Of a DNA stretch of 64,000 bases, positions 43,052 through 51,665 are shown in pieces. This stretch comes from Nocardiopsis_C rhodophaea (GTDB taxonomy: Bacteria; Actinomycetota; Actinomycetes; Streptosporangiales; Streptosporangiaceae). The notes beneath the pieces are model-generated. The model was given only the letters and a program-made list of their open reading frames with translations, searched no databases and had not been told where the DNA came from. The translations under genes were made by a program, and so were the position numbers. The stretch's first letter is position 1, and every line of letters starts with the position of its first letter. The stretch spans positions 79,161-143,160 of the forward strand of contig NZ_BAAAPC010000018.1 in the NCBI RefSeq assembly GCF_039530945.1. The letters are read 5' to 3'.

Positions 43052-44806
43052 TCAGGCGCCCGTGGCGATGGCGGTGACCTTCTCGACCACGGCGTCCAGC
43101 GCGATCTCCTCGCGCTCGCCGGTGGCGCGGTCGCGCAGCTCCACGACGCCCTGGGCCAGGCCTTTGCCGACGATCACGGCGGTGGGGATGCCGAGCAGTT
43201 CGGCGTCGGTGAACTTCACGCCGGGAGAGACGCCCTTGCGGTCGTCGACGAGGACGCGGACGCCCTTGGCCTCCAGCTCCTCGGCGATGCGCAGGGCGAC
43301 CTCGATCTGCTCGCCCTTGCCGGTGCCGACCACGTGCACGTCGGCCGGGGCGACCTCCCGCGGCCAGATGATGCCCTTGTCGTCGTAGGACTGCTCGGCG
43401 ATCGCGGCGACGGCGCGCGAGACGCCGATGCCGTAGGAACCCATGGTGACCCGCTTGGGTTTGCCGTCGGGACCGAGCGCGTCGACCTCGAAGGCATCGG
43501 TGTACTTCCGGCCGAGCTGGAACACGTGGCCGATCTCGATGCCGCGGGCGGTGTAGAGCGTGCCGTGGCCGTCGGGTGAGGGGTCGCCGTCGCGCACGTC
43601 GGCGACGTCGATGGTGCCGTCCGGTGTGAAGTCGCGCCCGCAGACGAGGTTCATCACGTGGTGCTCGGCCTTGTCGGCGCCGGTGATCCACCGGGTGCCC
43701 TCGACGACGCGGGGATCGACGAGATAGCGGAGCTTGTTGGCGAGCAGCGCGTTGGGGCCGACGTAGCCCTTGACCAGGAAGGGGTTGGCGGCGAAGTCGT
43801 CCTCGTCGAGCATCGCGACCTCGGCGGGCTCGACGGCCGCTTCGAGCCGCTTGATGTCGACGTCGCGGTCGCCGGGCAGGCCGATGCCGATGATCTCCCA
43901 GTCCTTCTCGCCCGGCTGGCGCAGCTTGAGGAGCACGTTCTTCAACGTGTCGGCGGCGGTGACGGTGCCGTCCGCCAGCCCGGAGGAGTTGAAGAAGTCG
44001 ACCAGCGTCTCGATGGTCGGGGTGTCGGGGGTGTGGTGCACGGTCGCCTCGGGCTGGCCCTCGACGGGAAGGGCGGGCGGCGCGGGAACGCGCACGGCCT
44101 CCACGTTGGCGGCGTAGTCGGAGTCGGTGCTGCGGACGAAGGTGTCCTCACCCGTGGCGGCCTCGGCGAGGAACTCCTCGGATGCCGAACCGCCCATGGC
44201 GCCGGAGGTGGCGGCCACGATGACGTACTTCAGGCCGAGTCGGTCGAAGATGCGGATGTAGGCGTCGCGGTGCGCGTCGTAGGACGCCTGCAGCCCCTCG
44301 TCGTCGAGGTTGAACGAGTAGGAGTCCTTCATGTGGAACTCGCGGCCGCGCAGGATACCGGCGCGGGGGCGGGCCTCGTCGCGGAACTTCTCCTGGATCT
44401 GGTAGAGGATCACGGGGAAGTCCTTGTAGGAGGAGTACTCGCCCTTGACCAGCTGGGTGAACAGCTCCTCGTGGGTGGGGCCGAGGAGGTAGTCGGCGCC
44501 CTTGCGGTCGACGAGGCGGAAGAGGGTGTCGCCGTACTCCGTCCAGCGCCCGGTGGCCTCGTAGTACTCGCGGGGCAGCAGGGCGGGCAGCAGCACCTCC
44601 TGGGCGCCGATGCGGTTCATCTCCTCGCGCACCACCGCGGTGACGTTGTCCAGCACGATCTTGCCGAGGGGCAGCCAGGAGTAGACACCGGGCGCGGCAC
44701 GGCGCACGTACCCGCCGCGGACCAGCAGCTTGTGGCTCGGCACCTCGGCGTCCGCCGGGTCCTCACGCAGGGTGCGCAGGAACAGGGTCGACATCCGCAG
44801 TAGCAC
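43052..44806 (-). CDS. proS: Prolyl-tRNA synthetase, bacterial type with editing domain
   Basis: 584-aa class II synthetase. Motif 1-2 region: APGVYSWLPLGKIVLDNVTAVVREEMNRIGAQEVLLPALLPREYYEATGRW, GPTHEELFTQLVKGEYSSYKDFPVILYQIQEKFRDEARPRAGILRGREFHMKDSYSF. The INS editing domain is the insert around residues 220-400. Motif 3 MGSYGIGVSRAVAAIAEQ is followed by a ProRS anticodon-binding domain. I take the GTG at 44806 (VLLRMSTLFLRTLREDPADAE), with GAGGAG five nt upstream. Convergent with the DUF4439 gene. Confidence 0.96.
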   Translation of the reverse strand: MLLRMSTLFLRTLREDPADAEVPSHKLLVRGGYVRRAAPGVYSWLPLGKIVLDNVTAVVREEMNRIGAQEVLLPALLPREYYEATGRWTEYGDTLFRLVDRKGADYLLGPTHEELFTQLVKGEYSSYKDFPVILYQIQEKFRDEARPRAGILRGREFHMKDSYSFNLDDEGLQASYDAHRDAYIRIFDRLGLKYVIVAATSGAMGGSASEEFLAEAATGEDTFVRSTDSDYAANVEAVRVPAPPALPVEGQPEATVHHTPDTPTIETLVDFFNSSGLADGTVTAADTLKNVLLKLRQPGEKDWEIIGIGLPGDRDVDIKRLEAAVEPAEVAMLDEDDFAANPFLVKGYVGPNALLANKLRYLVDPRVVEGTRWITGADKAEHHVMNLVCGRDFTPDGTIDVADVRDGDPSPDGHGTLYTARGIEIGHVFQLGRKYTDAFEVDALGPDGKPKRVTMGSYGIGVSRAVAAIAEQSYDDKGIIWPREVAPADVHVVGTGKGEQIEVALRIAEELEAKGVRVLVDDRKGVSPGVKFTDAELLGIPTAVIVGKGLAQGVVELRDRATGEREEIALDAVVEKVTAIATGA

Positions 44807-44972
44807 GGCCACTCCTCGGTAGTGATGGAAACTCGTGGGCTCAGGGCGACGGCCCTAAGCGGTGGAAAACCAGGCTAGCGGCACTGAGGTGTGCTAGCAG
44901 CCGTGTTTTCGCCCGGCGACGCGCCCCCGTCCACGGTGACCCCTTATCGGCGCTGCCTCCCGCTGCTACGCT

Positions 44973-44990
44973 ACCAAGCGAACGCTTGGT
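44973..44990. promoter_or_regulatory. TetR-type operator ACCAAGCGAACGCTTGGT
   Basis: Perfect palindrome with 8-bp arms, 23 bp upstream of the LLM monooxygenase start. Same pattern as the sites at 11735, 50878 and 58446. Position over the expected promoter suggests repression. Confidence 0.75.
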
Positions 44991-45013
44991 TGTTGCGACC
45001 ATCGGAGGCGTGC

Positions 45014-46111
45014 ATGCCGTCGCTTCGAGTCAGCCTGGGGTACGAGGTCGAGGTCCGCGGCCGGACGCGGGAGGTGGAGAAGCGGGCGTTCGACGGGGTC
45101 GTGGCCCAGGCGGAGTTGGCGGACGAGCTCGGGTACGAGGCCGTGTGGCTGGTCGAGCACCACTTCACGCGGGGCTTCTCGCACTCCTCGGCGCCCGACC
45201 TCACCCTCGCGGCGATCTCGCAGCGCACCCGTCGGCTCCGACTCGGCCTGGGAGTGGTGCTGCTTCCGTTCCAGTCGCCCGTCCGCACGGCCGAACGCGT
45301 GGCAACGCTGGACCTGCTGTCCGGCGGCCGGGTGGAGTTCGGTACGGGGCGCGGTGCGTCTCCCCTGGAGTACCAGGCCTTCAACCGCCCCTTCGAGCAG
45401 TCGCGGCGGATCTGGCAGGACTCCCTGGACGCGGTGCTGGAGATCTGGGGTGCCAACGGCGCCCCGGTCACCATCGCCAACCCGTACTTCACCGTGCCCG
45501 GCGTCTCCGTCCACCCGCGCCCGCTCCAGGACCCGCACCCCCCTGTATGGGTGGCCTCCACCAGCCTCGACGGCTACCGCGCCGCCGCCCGGCGCGGCTA
45601 CCACCTGCTCGGCATGACGATGCTCAAGGGTCTGGACGACGTCGCCGAGGACATCGCCGCCTACAAGGCGACCCTGGCCGAGCACGGCTTCGACCCCGCC
45701 TCGCGCCGCGTCGCGCTGATGATCCCGTGGCACGTGGCGCCCACCCGGGACGAGGCGGTCACTACCGCCGCCGACGCCGTGCTGTGGTACATCCGGCGCC
45801 AGGTCAACCTGGTGACCCCGCCCGACTACTACGACGCCCGGCACGCCACCCACCGCGTGCTGGGCCAGCTCGCGGCCGGTATGCCTCCGGAGGAGGCGCT
45901 CCAGACGCTGCGCGACCACCACATGGTCGTCATCGACGACGTGGCGGGCTCGCGCCAGGCCGTCGAGCGCGTCCGCGCGGCCGGGGCCACCGACCTCATC
46001 CTGCAAACCCAGGTGGGCGGGCTCGGCCATGAGCACGTCTGCAACGCGATCAAGCTCTTCCGCCAGGAAGTAGCGCCCACGACCGGGGCGGAGCTCGGAA
46101 GTGGACCGTAG
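45014..46111 (+). CDS. LLM-class flavin-dependent monooxygenase A
   Basis: 365-aa bacterial-luciferase-like monooxygenase. The VVAQAELADELGYEAVWLVEHHFTRGFSHSSAPDLTLAAISQRTRRLRLGLGVVLLPFQSPVRTAERVATLDLLSGGRVEFGTGRGASPLEYQAF block, with the EHHF signature, marks the luciferase/alkanal-type branch rather than the classic F420 reductases. VWVASTSLDGYRAAARRGYHLLG follows. A flavin reductase gene 5 kb downstream could supply FMNH2. ATG has GGAGG close upstream. First gene of the catabolic island, operator-controlled, with adenylate-forming genes immediately downstream. Confidence 0.88.
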   Translation: MPSLRVSLGYEVEVRGRTREVEKRAFDGVVAQAELADELGYEAVWLVEHHFTRGFSHSSAPDLTLAAISQRTRRLRLGLGVVLLPFQSPVRTAERVATLDLLSGGRVEFGTGRGASPLEYQAFNRPFEQSRRIWQDSLDAVLEIWGANGAPVTIANPYFTVPGVSVHPRPLQDPHPPVWVASTSLDGYRAAARRGYHLLGMTMLKGLDDVAEDIAAYKATLAEHGFDPASRRVALMIPWHVAPTRDEAVTTAADAVLWYIRRQVNLVTPPDYYDARHATHRVLGQLAAGMPPEEALQTLRDHHMVVIDDVAGSRQAVERVRAAGATDLILQTQVGGLGHEHVCNAIKLFRQEVAPTTGAELGSGP

Positions 46112-46178
46112 GGGACGACGCGCACCCTGAAGCACGAGGAAAAGGCCACACGGCCGAGGCGCAGAGGGAGGGCGGGAA

Positions 46179-47333
46179 ATGGCGGAGGACGCGGAATCAG
46201 CGGCCGTCGAAGGACGCCGTGGCGGAACCGACGCCTGGTTCAGCGACGACGACACCGTCATCGGGTCGGTCGGCGGCGCCGGCATGCTCCTGGTCGCCCC
46301 CGGGACCGGTACGGTCACCGCGCTCAGTCCGGAGGATCGACGCGCGGCGGTGGACGTCGGCGCGCGGACGCTGGCCGCCGCCGGGGTCGGGGCGGGCGAC
46401 CGTGTCGTCGTGGCCTTGAACAATGAGGGCGCGCAGGCGGGAACGCTGCTGGCCGAAGCCGCCGTCGCCGCCGGGGCGAGCGCCGCCGCGATCGGGCCGC
46501 GGGGGCGGATGCGGCTGCACGGCGCCCTGGAAGTGGTCGGGGCGACCACCATCGTCGCCACCACGACCGGCGCGATGGACCTGCTCTCCCGGCTCCACCT
46601 GGAGTTCGGACTCGACCCGCTCGACCTGGGCCTGCGCCGGATCCTGCTCGCGGGGGAGATCGCAGCCCCGGGCGCCCGGCGCCAGTTGGCGGAGGAGTTC
46701 GACGCGGAGGTCACCGATCTCCTCGTCGACCCGCGATTCCAGGCCCCGCTGGCCCGCGGTGTCGAGGGAACCCTTGTGCCGACGGTGGCGGGGACGGTGG
46801 GGCTGGCCCCGCTGACCGAGGATCGGCTCCTCGTCCCGCCCTACCCCGCGGGGGCGGCGGAGATCGTCACCCGTCCCCTGTGGCACTCCGAGCTGTCCTC
46901 CGCGACCGTGCGCACGGGTCTCGTCGCCGTCCTGGGACGCGGCGCAACTGCGATCCCCCTCCCCCGGCACACGGTCGGCGACCGCGTGCTGGTGCGCGGA
47001 CAGTGGCTGTCCGTCGCCCGACTGGAGAGGGCGCTGGCACCGATCGACGGCATCGCCCACTGGACCCTGCACGTCACCCGCCCCGGCACCCTCGACACGG
47101 CCACACTCCGCGTCGTCTTCGCGCGCCCCTCTCTTGTGGAGAACCCGATGTGGCGCGGACGCATCGAGCAGGTACTGGCCGGCCTGACCCCCGTGCGGAT
47201 CGACCTCGTGATCGAGCCGCACACCGACGACGAGCACCGTCCCGGCGCCGTGGCCGACGACCGCGGCCACCACCTCGCCCGGACCCGCGCGGAGGCGGAA
47301 GGACACCACCATGCGGACCTCCCCCACCCATGA
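46179..47333 (+). CDS. PaaK-like adenylate-forming protein lacking the canonical AMP-binding motif
   Basis: 384-aa soluble protein. DVGARTLAAAGVGAGDRVVVALNNEGAQAGTLLAEAAVAAGASAAAIGPRGRMRLHGALEVVGATTIVATTTGAMDLLSR resembles the phenylacetate-CoA-ligase family, as does LDLGLRRILLAGEIAAPGARRQLAEEF. The family's SSGTTG loop is absent, and the C-terminal part (HTVGDRVLVRGQWLSVARLERALAPIDGI) is short. It may be an inactive or regulatory partner of the ligase whose start it overlaps by 23 nt. GGGAGGGCGGG precedes the ATG. PaaK-like assignment by eye only. Confidence 0.65.
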   Translation: MAEDAESAAVEGRRGGTDAWFSDDDTVIGSVGGAGMLLVAPGTGTVTALSPEDRRAAVDVGARTLAAAGVGAGDRVVVALNNEGAQAGTLLAEAAVAAGASAAAIGPRGRMRLHGALEVVGATTIVATTTGAMDLLSRLHLEFGLDPLDLGLRRILLAGEIAAPGARRQLAEEFDAEVTDLLVDPRFQAPLARGVEGTLVPTVAGTVGLAPLTEDRLLVPPYPAGAAEIVTRPLWHSELSSATVRTGLVAVLGRGATAIPLPRHTVGDRVLVRGQWLSVARLERALAPIDGIAHWTLHVTRPGTLDTATLRVVFARPSLVENPMWRGRIEQVLAGLTPVRIDLVIEPHTDDEHRPGAVADDRGHHLARTRAEAEGHHHADLPHP

Positions 47334-49005
47334 GCCGAACGGCGCCGCGCCGGAGATCGCCCCGGTGCCCCGGGGCTGGACCTCGATCCCGCGTATGCTG
47401 CGCGCCCAGGCCCGCGCCCGCCCGGACGCTGAGGTGCTGGTCGACTCCGACTCCCGGCGCACCCTCGCGGGGTTGGCGCGGGAGGCCTCGCGGCTCGCCC
47501 GGGCGATCATCGCCACCGGCGTGCACGCCGGTGACCGGGTGGCGGTGATCGGCCCTAACTCCGCGCGATGGGCGGAGCTGGCCTTCGCGATCTGGGACGC
47601 GGGTGCGGTGATCGTCCCCTTGTCGAGCCGGTTCAAGGGGTTCGAGGCGGCCGACCTGCTGCGGCGCACGGGGGCGCGGTTGCTGTTCGCCACCGAGTAC
47701 TTTCTGGACACCTCGTTCGTACGGTTGATCGAGGAGGTCAGCGGCGGACCCGGCGACGGGACCGTGTTCGCGGACCTGCCCGACCTGCGGCGCGTGGTCC
47801 TGATCGACGCGCCCCCGGAGGATCCGGCGGCGGCGCGTTGGGGTGTGGAGTCCTTCGCCGCGTTCCGCGCCCGGGCCGACCAGGTCAGCGGCGGCACCGC
47901 CGAAGGCCGGGCGCTGTCGGTGCGGGGACTCGATCTGGCCGAGGTCCTGGCCACCTCCGGGACCACGGGCGCTCCCAAAGGCGTGATGATCCACCACGCC
48001 CAGCTGCTGCGCGGGTACTGGGACTGGTCCGCGGTGGTGGGGCTGGGCGAGGACGACCGCTACCCGGTGATCGCTCCGTTCTCGCACGGGTTCGGCGTCA
48101 ACGCGGGACTGCTGGCCGGAGTGATGCGGGCGGCGACGCTGCTCCCCCAGCCCCGGTTCGACCCGGCGCGGCTGATGGAGCTGATCGAACACGAGCGGAT
48201 CAGCGTGCTGGCCGGGCCTCCCGCCATGTTCCAGCGGCTCCTCGCCGTTCTGGAACAGAGCGAGGGGCGGTCCGCGCGGCGGCGTCGCGACGACCCCCTC
48301 CTTCGGGTGGGGATCTGCGGGGCGGCCTCGGTTCCCCCGGAGCTGATCCGCGGCCTGCTGGACCAGGGCGTGGTCCGCCGGATGATCAACGCCTACGGGC
48401 TGATCGAGGGCACGGTCGTGTCCATGACCCGGGAGGGCGACGCGGTGGACGTCATCGCGACGAGCACCGGACGGCCGATGCCGGGGGTGAGCGTCGAGAT
48501 CACGGACGATGACGGTGCCCCGCTGCCGACCGGCCGCCGGGGCGAGATCGTGATCGGCGGGTACGGCGTCATGCGCGGCTACTGGGGCGATCCGGAGCGC
48601 ACCGCCGAGGCGATCGACGACGCCGGGCGGTTCCGCACCGGCGACATCGGCGTACTCGACGCGGCCGGGAACCTGGCGATCGTCGATCGCAAGAAGGACA
48701 TGTTCATCAGCGGCGGTTTCAACGTCGCCCCGGCCGAGGTCGAGCGGCTGCTGCTGCGCCACGCGGGCATCGCCCAGGCGGCGGTCGTGGGTGTCCCCGA
48801 CGCGCGGATGGGCGAGGCGGGCCACGCCTATGTGGTCGCGGGCGCGAGTTCGGACATCACCCCCGAGGGGGTGATCGCCTGGGCTCGGGAGCACATGTCG
48901 AACTACAAGGTCCCGCGCCGCGTGGTGCTGGTGCAGGCGCTGCCGATCACCCCCAACGGCAAGGTCGACAAGGGGGAGCTGCGGCGCCGCGCCAGGGACG
49001 GGTGA
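47311..49005 (+). CDS. Acyl-CoA ligase (FadD-like, class I adenylate-forming)
   Basis: 564-aa canonical acyl-CoA synthetase. Motifs: A3 ATSGTTGAPKGVMIHH, A5 INAYGLIEGTVVSM, A7 GRFRTGDIGVLDAAGNLAIVDRKKDMFISGGFNVAPAEVERLL (A8) and A10 ITPNGKVDKGELRRR with the catalytic lysine. It activates a carboxylic acid to its CoA thioester using ATP, cytosolic. The substrate is unknown; genes around it suggest a product of LLM-type oxidation. It overlaps the PaaK-like gene upstream. Closest remembered relatives are FadD3/FadD-type ligases of steroid-degrading actinobacteria (inference). Confidence 0.9.
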   Translation: MRTSPTHEPNGAAPEIAPVPRGWTSIPRMLRAQARARPDAEVLVDSDSRRTLAGLAREASRLARAIIATGVHAGDRVAVIGPNSARWAELAFAIWDAGAVIVPLSSRFKGFEAADLLRRTGARLLFATEYFLDTSFVRLIEEVSGGPGDGTVFADLPDLRRVVLIDAPPEDPAAARWGVESFAAFRARADQVSGGTAEGRALSVRGLDLAEVLATSGTTGAPKGVMIHHAQLLRGYWDWSAVVGLGEDDRYPVIAPFSHGFGVNAGLLAGVMRAATLLPQPRFDPARLMELIEHERISVLAGPPAMFQRLLAVLEQSEGRSARRRRDDPLLRVGICGAASVPPELIRGLLDQGVVRRMINAYGLIEGTVVSMTREGDAVDVIATSTGRPMPGVSVEITDDDGAPLPTGRRGEIVIGGYGVMRGYWGDPERTAEAIDDAGRFRTGDIGVLDAAGNLAIVDRKKDMFISGGFNVAPAEVERLLLRHAGIAQAAVVGVPDARMGEAGHAYVVAGASSDITPEGVIAWAREHMSNYKVPRRVVLVQALPITPNGKVDKGELRRRARDG

Positions 49006-49175
49006 GCCGTCATTCCCGGTGCCGCTCCGCCGGGGGGCGGCCGCAGCGGGCCCGCCGCCATCGCGCCGAGTGCGGCGAGGACGCCGCGCGGCTGCCGGGA
49101 GTGAGCCCCTGGCCGGGCACCGGCGACCCGGCGACCAAAAAGGGGGGCCTCGCGATGGCCGGCCCCAGGAGAGCG

Positions 49176-49604
49176 CTAGGTGTGCGTCCCCTCCTGTGGC
49201 CGCCACAGCACCAGGGTCAGCTCGTCGTCGGCGTCGGCGAACACCGCGCGCACCGGAAGGCCCGAGCGCAACGCGCCCGGCCCCGCGCCGGTCAGACCGC
49301 CCCAGCAGCACAGTCCCGGCGCGTCGTCCAGGGCGACGTGGAGCACGGTGAAGGGGACGGCATCGGCGAAGGCCGGGTGGACGGCGTGGTGGGTGACGAC
49401 CCAGCTGATCACCCGGCCGGTGCCGCGTGCGGCGGTCCACGACCACCCGCGGGAACGGCAGTGGCCGCACACACCCCGCGGTGGAAAGCGGAGAGTCGCG
49501 CAGTCGTCGCAGCACTGGAGGGCGAACTCGCGCCGTCGCAGCGCCCGCCACCACGGCGCGGAATCGCGGTCGGCCGCGGGGCGGGGGCGCTCCGCGGCGC
49601 TCAT
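49176..49604 (-). CDS. DUF35 zinc-ribbon/OB-fold partner of the thiolase
   Basis: 142-aa protein with an N-terminal helix (SAPWWRALRRREFALQCCDDC), a rubredoxin-like zinc ribbon CDDCATLRFPPRGVCGHCRS (two CxxC pairs) and a C-terminal OB-fold (GRVISWVVTHHAVHPAFADAVPFTVLHVALDDAPG). DUF35 proteins form heterocomplexes with lipid-transfer-type thiolases; ChsH2-Ltp2 retro-aldolase is the best-studied example. The ATG overlaps the thiolase stop by four nt, so the two proteins are made together. Confidence 0.9.
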   Translation of the reverse strand: MSAAERPRPAADRDSAPWWRALRRREFALQCCDDCATLRFPPRGVCGHCRSRGWSWTAARGTGRVISWVVTHHAVHPAFADAVPFTVLHVALDDAPGLCCWGGLTGAGPGALRSGLPVRAVFADADDELTLVLWRPQEGTHT

Positions 49605-50782
49605 CGGCTCACCGTCAGCAGCAGCGCCGAGGTGCCGGCCAGCACATAGCCCGGCTGCGCGGTGGAGAGCGCGACCTCGGCCCCGCGGACCTGGCGCTCC
49701 CCCGCCTCCCCGCGCAGCTGCTGGACGGCCTCGGCCACGTGGTTAATACCGTGCACGTAGCCCTCCGACAGGAATCCGCCGTGCGTGTTGACCGGGAGCT
49801 CTCCGGTCGGCCGGGTCGCCCCGGAGGCGACATAGGGGCCGCCCTCGCCCTTAGCGCAGAAGCCGTAGTCCTCCAACTGGACCAGCACGGTCCAGGTGAA
49901 GCAGTCGTAGATCTCGGCCACGTCGACGTCCGGCGGTCCCAGTCCGGCCATCGCGTACAGCCGGGGGGCCAGACGGGCGGCGTAGGAGGTGGTGAGGTCG
50001 GTGGCCGTGGGCGGCGCGGAGGAGTAGGTCGAGTGGCCGCCTCCCCATGCCGCGCCACCGATGTCCACCGCCGGGCGGCGCAGATCGCGGGCGCGCTCGG
50101 CCGAGGTCAGGACCACGGCGCAGGCCCCGTCGGTCTCCAGACAGCAGTCCAGCAGCCGGAACGGTTCGGCGATCCAGCGCGAGGCGAGGTAGTCGTCCAT
50201 CGTGATGGGCGCGCGCTTGACCGCCCGCGGGTTGCGCGCGGCGTTGGCCCGCTGGGTGATGGCGACCAACCCGAGGTGCTCGTGGGTGGTGCCGTAGGCG
50301 AGCATGTGGGCGCGTGCCGCCATCGCGTAGTGCTGGACGGGGGCGAGAAGTCCGTAGGGTGCCTGGTACTGCAGGTCGAAGGCGCCCGCTGGGGCACGCC
50401 CCTGCCCGCTCATCCGGAACTCCGAGCGCGCGTTGATCGCCCGGTAGCAGACCACCGTGGTCGCCGTGCCGGTCGCGATGGCCATGGCGGCCTGTCCGAT
50501 CACCGCGTGCGAGACGCCGCCTCCGCCGAACTGGTCGAGGTACCACTGCGGATCATCGATCCCCAGGGCCGGGCCGACCACCCACGGCGGGCTGGAGTCA
50601 CCGACGCGGTGGGTCGCGATCCCGTCGACGTCGTCGGCACCGAGCCCGGCGTCGGCGAGCGCGTTGAGGATCGCCGTGCAGGCCAACGTCGTCGTGCTGA
50701 CGCCGGAATCCTTGGTGAAGGGCGTGTATCCGACACCGGCGACCGCCGCGGCCCCGGCCAGCGTTCCGTGGTCTTGCGCCAT
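49601..50782 (-). CDS. Lipid-transfer-type thiolase 1
   Basis: 393-aa thiolase-superfamily protein (SCP2/Ltp-like). VAGVGYTPFTKDSGVSTTTLACTAILNALADAGLGADDVDGIATH, GGGGVSHAVIGQAAMAIATGTATTVVCYRAINARSEFRMSG, DVAEIYDCFTWTVLVQLEDYGFC and PVNTHGGFLSEGYVHGINHVAEAVQQLRG are the conserved blocks. The position normally holding the thiolase nucleophile shows SHAV rather than Cys, as in Ltp retro-aldolases. Adjacent DUF35 gene points to a C-C-cleaving aldolase/thiolase complex acting on an acyl-CoA. ATG chosen six nt after GAGG. Divergent from the flavin reductase across an operator. Confidence 0.88.
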   Translation of the reverse strand: MAQDHGTLAGAAAVAGVGYTPFTKDSGVSTTTLACTAILNALADAGLGADDVDGIATHRVGDSSPPWVVGPALGIDDPQWYLDQFGGGGVSHAVIGQAAMAIATGTATTVVCYRAINARSEFRMSGQGRAPAGAFDLQYQAPYGLLAPVQHYAMAARAHMLAYGTTHEHLGLVAITQRANAARNPRAVKRAPITMDDYLASRWIAEPFRLLDCCLETDGACAVVLTSAERARDLRRPAVDIGGAAWGGGHSTYSSAPPTATDLTTSYAARLAPRLYAMAGLGPPDVDVAEIYDCFTWTVLVQLEDYGFCAKGEGGPYVASGATRPTGELPVNTHGGFLSEGYVHGINHVAEAVQQLRGEAGERQVRGAEVALSTAQPGYVLAGTSALLLTVSR

Positions 50783-50877
50783 TGCGCTCCTCATCCCCGC
50801 CGTTCGGCGCCCCCGTCGCGGCGGGAGGAATCCGGGCGGACCGGGTGACGGGGCCTCCAACGGAAGCTAGAGTACTA

Positions 50878-50895
50878 ACCAAGCAAGCGCTTGGC
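50878..50895. promoter_or_regulatory. TetR-type operator ACCAAGCAAGCGCTTGGC
   Basis: Near-perfect palindrome (16 of 18 consensus positions) in the divergent promoter between thiolase 1 (-) and the flavin reductase (+), with outer CTA/TAG symmetry. It should control both directions. Confidence 0.65.
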
Positions 50896-50938
50896 TAGGA
50901 GCGGACAGAGTGCGCAGGAGCGCGGAAAGGCGGCGCCC

Positions 50939-51616
50939 GTGCCGACCGACAACCGCCGAGGGGGATGGACCTTAGCCGTTGAGGTTGAGGGGCGCACCTC
51001 CTCGGGACACGCAGAGGACGATGCCGCATGGACCGCCCGGGACCGGGAACCCTCGGGCGGTTTCGAGGGTGACTTCGACACCCGCCGGCTGCGCGACACC
51101 CTCGGCCGCTTCGCCACCGGAGTCGTAGCGATCACCGGGCGGGACGCGACCACCGGAGCGCCGGTGGGGCTGGCCGCCAACTCCTTCACCTCGGTGTCCC
51201 TCGAACCCCCGCTCGTGAGCTTCTGCGTCGCCCATACCAGCTCCAGCTGGCCGGTGCTGCGCGCCTCCCACGGGCAGGTCGTCAACATCCTCGGCGCCGA
51301 TCAGGAGCAGGCCTGCCGACAGATGGCGGCGAAGGGCGGGGACAAGTTCACCGGCCTCGACATCGCCCCCTCACCGCGGGGCAATCCGGTGCTGACCGGC
51401 GCCCTGGCGTGGCTGGAGTGCGATGTCGAGACCGAGCACGTGGCCGGCGATCACCTGATCGTGGTCGCCCGCGTGGGCCACCTGCGGCTCGGCGATGACG
51501 CGCGCCCCGGCCCCCTGGTCTTTTACGGGGGGAGCTACGGCCGGTTCCGCCCCGACGCCCCCTCCGCCCCCGAAACTCCCGTCTACTCACGCGCCGCCCA
51601 TCCGCCGTACCGTTGA
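50939..51616 (+). CDS. Flavin reductase-like FMN-binding protein
   Basis: 225-aa split-barrel flavin reductase (HpaC/ActVB family). FDTRRLRDTLGRFATGVVAITGRDATTGAPVGLAANSFTSVSLEPPLVSFCVAHTSSSWPVLRASHGQVVNILGADQEQACRQMAAKGGDKFTGL is the FMN-binding core, and HLIVVARVGHL...PLVFYGGSYGRF the end. It makes FMNH2 with NAD(P)H for a two-component monooxygenase, most simply the LLM enzymes of this island. GTG start has GGAAAGG upstream. Operator-controlled. Confidence 0.9.
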   Translation: MPTDNRRGGWTLAVEVEGRTSSGHAEDDAAWTARDREPSGGFEGDFDTRRLRDTLGRFATGVVAITGRDATTGAPVGLAANSFTSVSLEPPLVSFCVAHTSSSWPVLRASHGQVVNILGADQEQACRQMAAKGGDKFTGLDIAPSPRGNPVLTGALAWLECDVETEHVAGDHLIVVARVGHLRLGDDARPGPLVFYGGSYGRFRPDAPSAPETPVYSRAAHPPYR

Positions 51617-51665
51617 TGGCCACAGGGCCGCGCGGCCCGCACGACAATTGGGTGGGCAGGGGCGG

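Noticed and set aside
44973..44990. Classical 14-bp KstR2 box
   Set aside because: The half sites agree but the spacer is six instead of two bases, so I report it as a new spacing variant rather than a bona fide KstR2 site.
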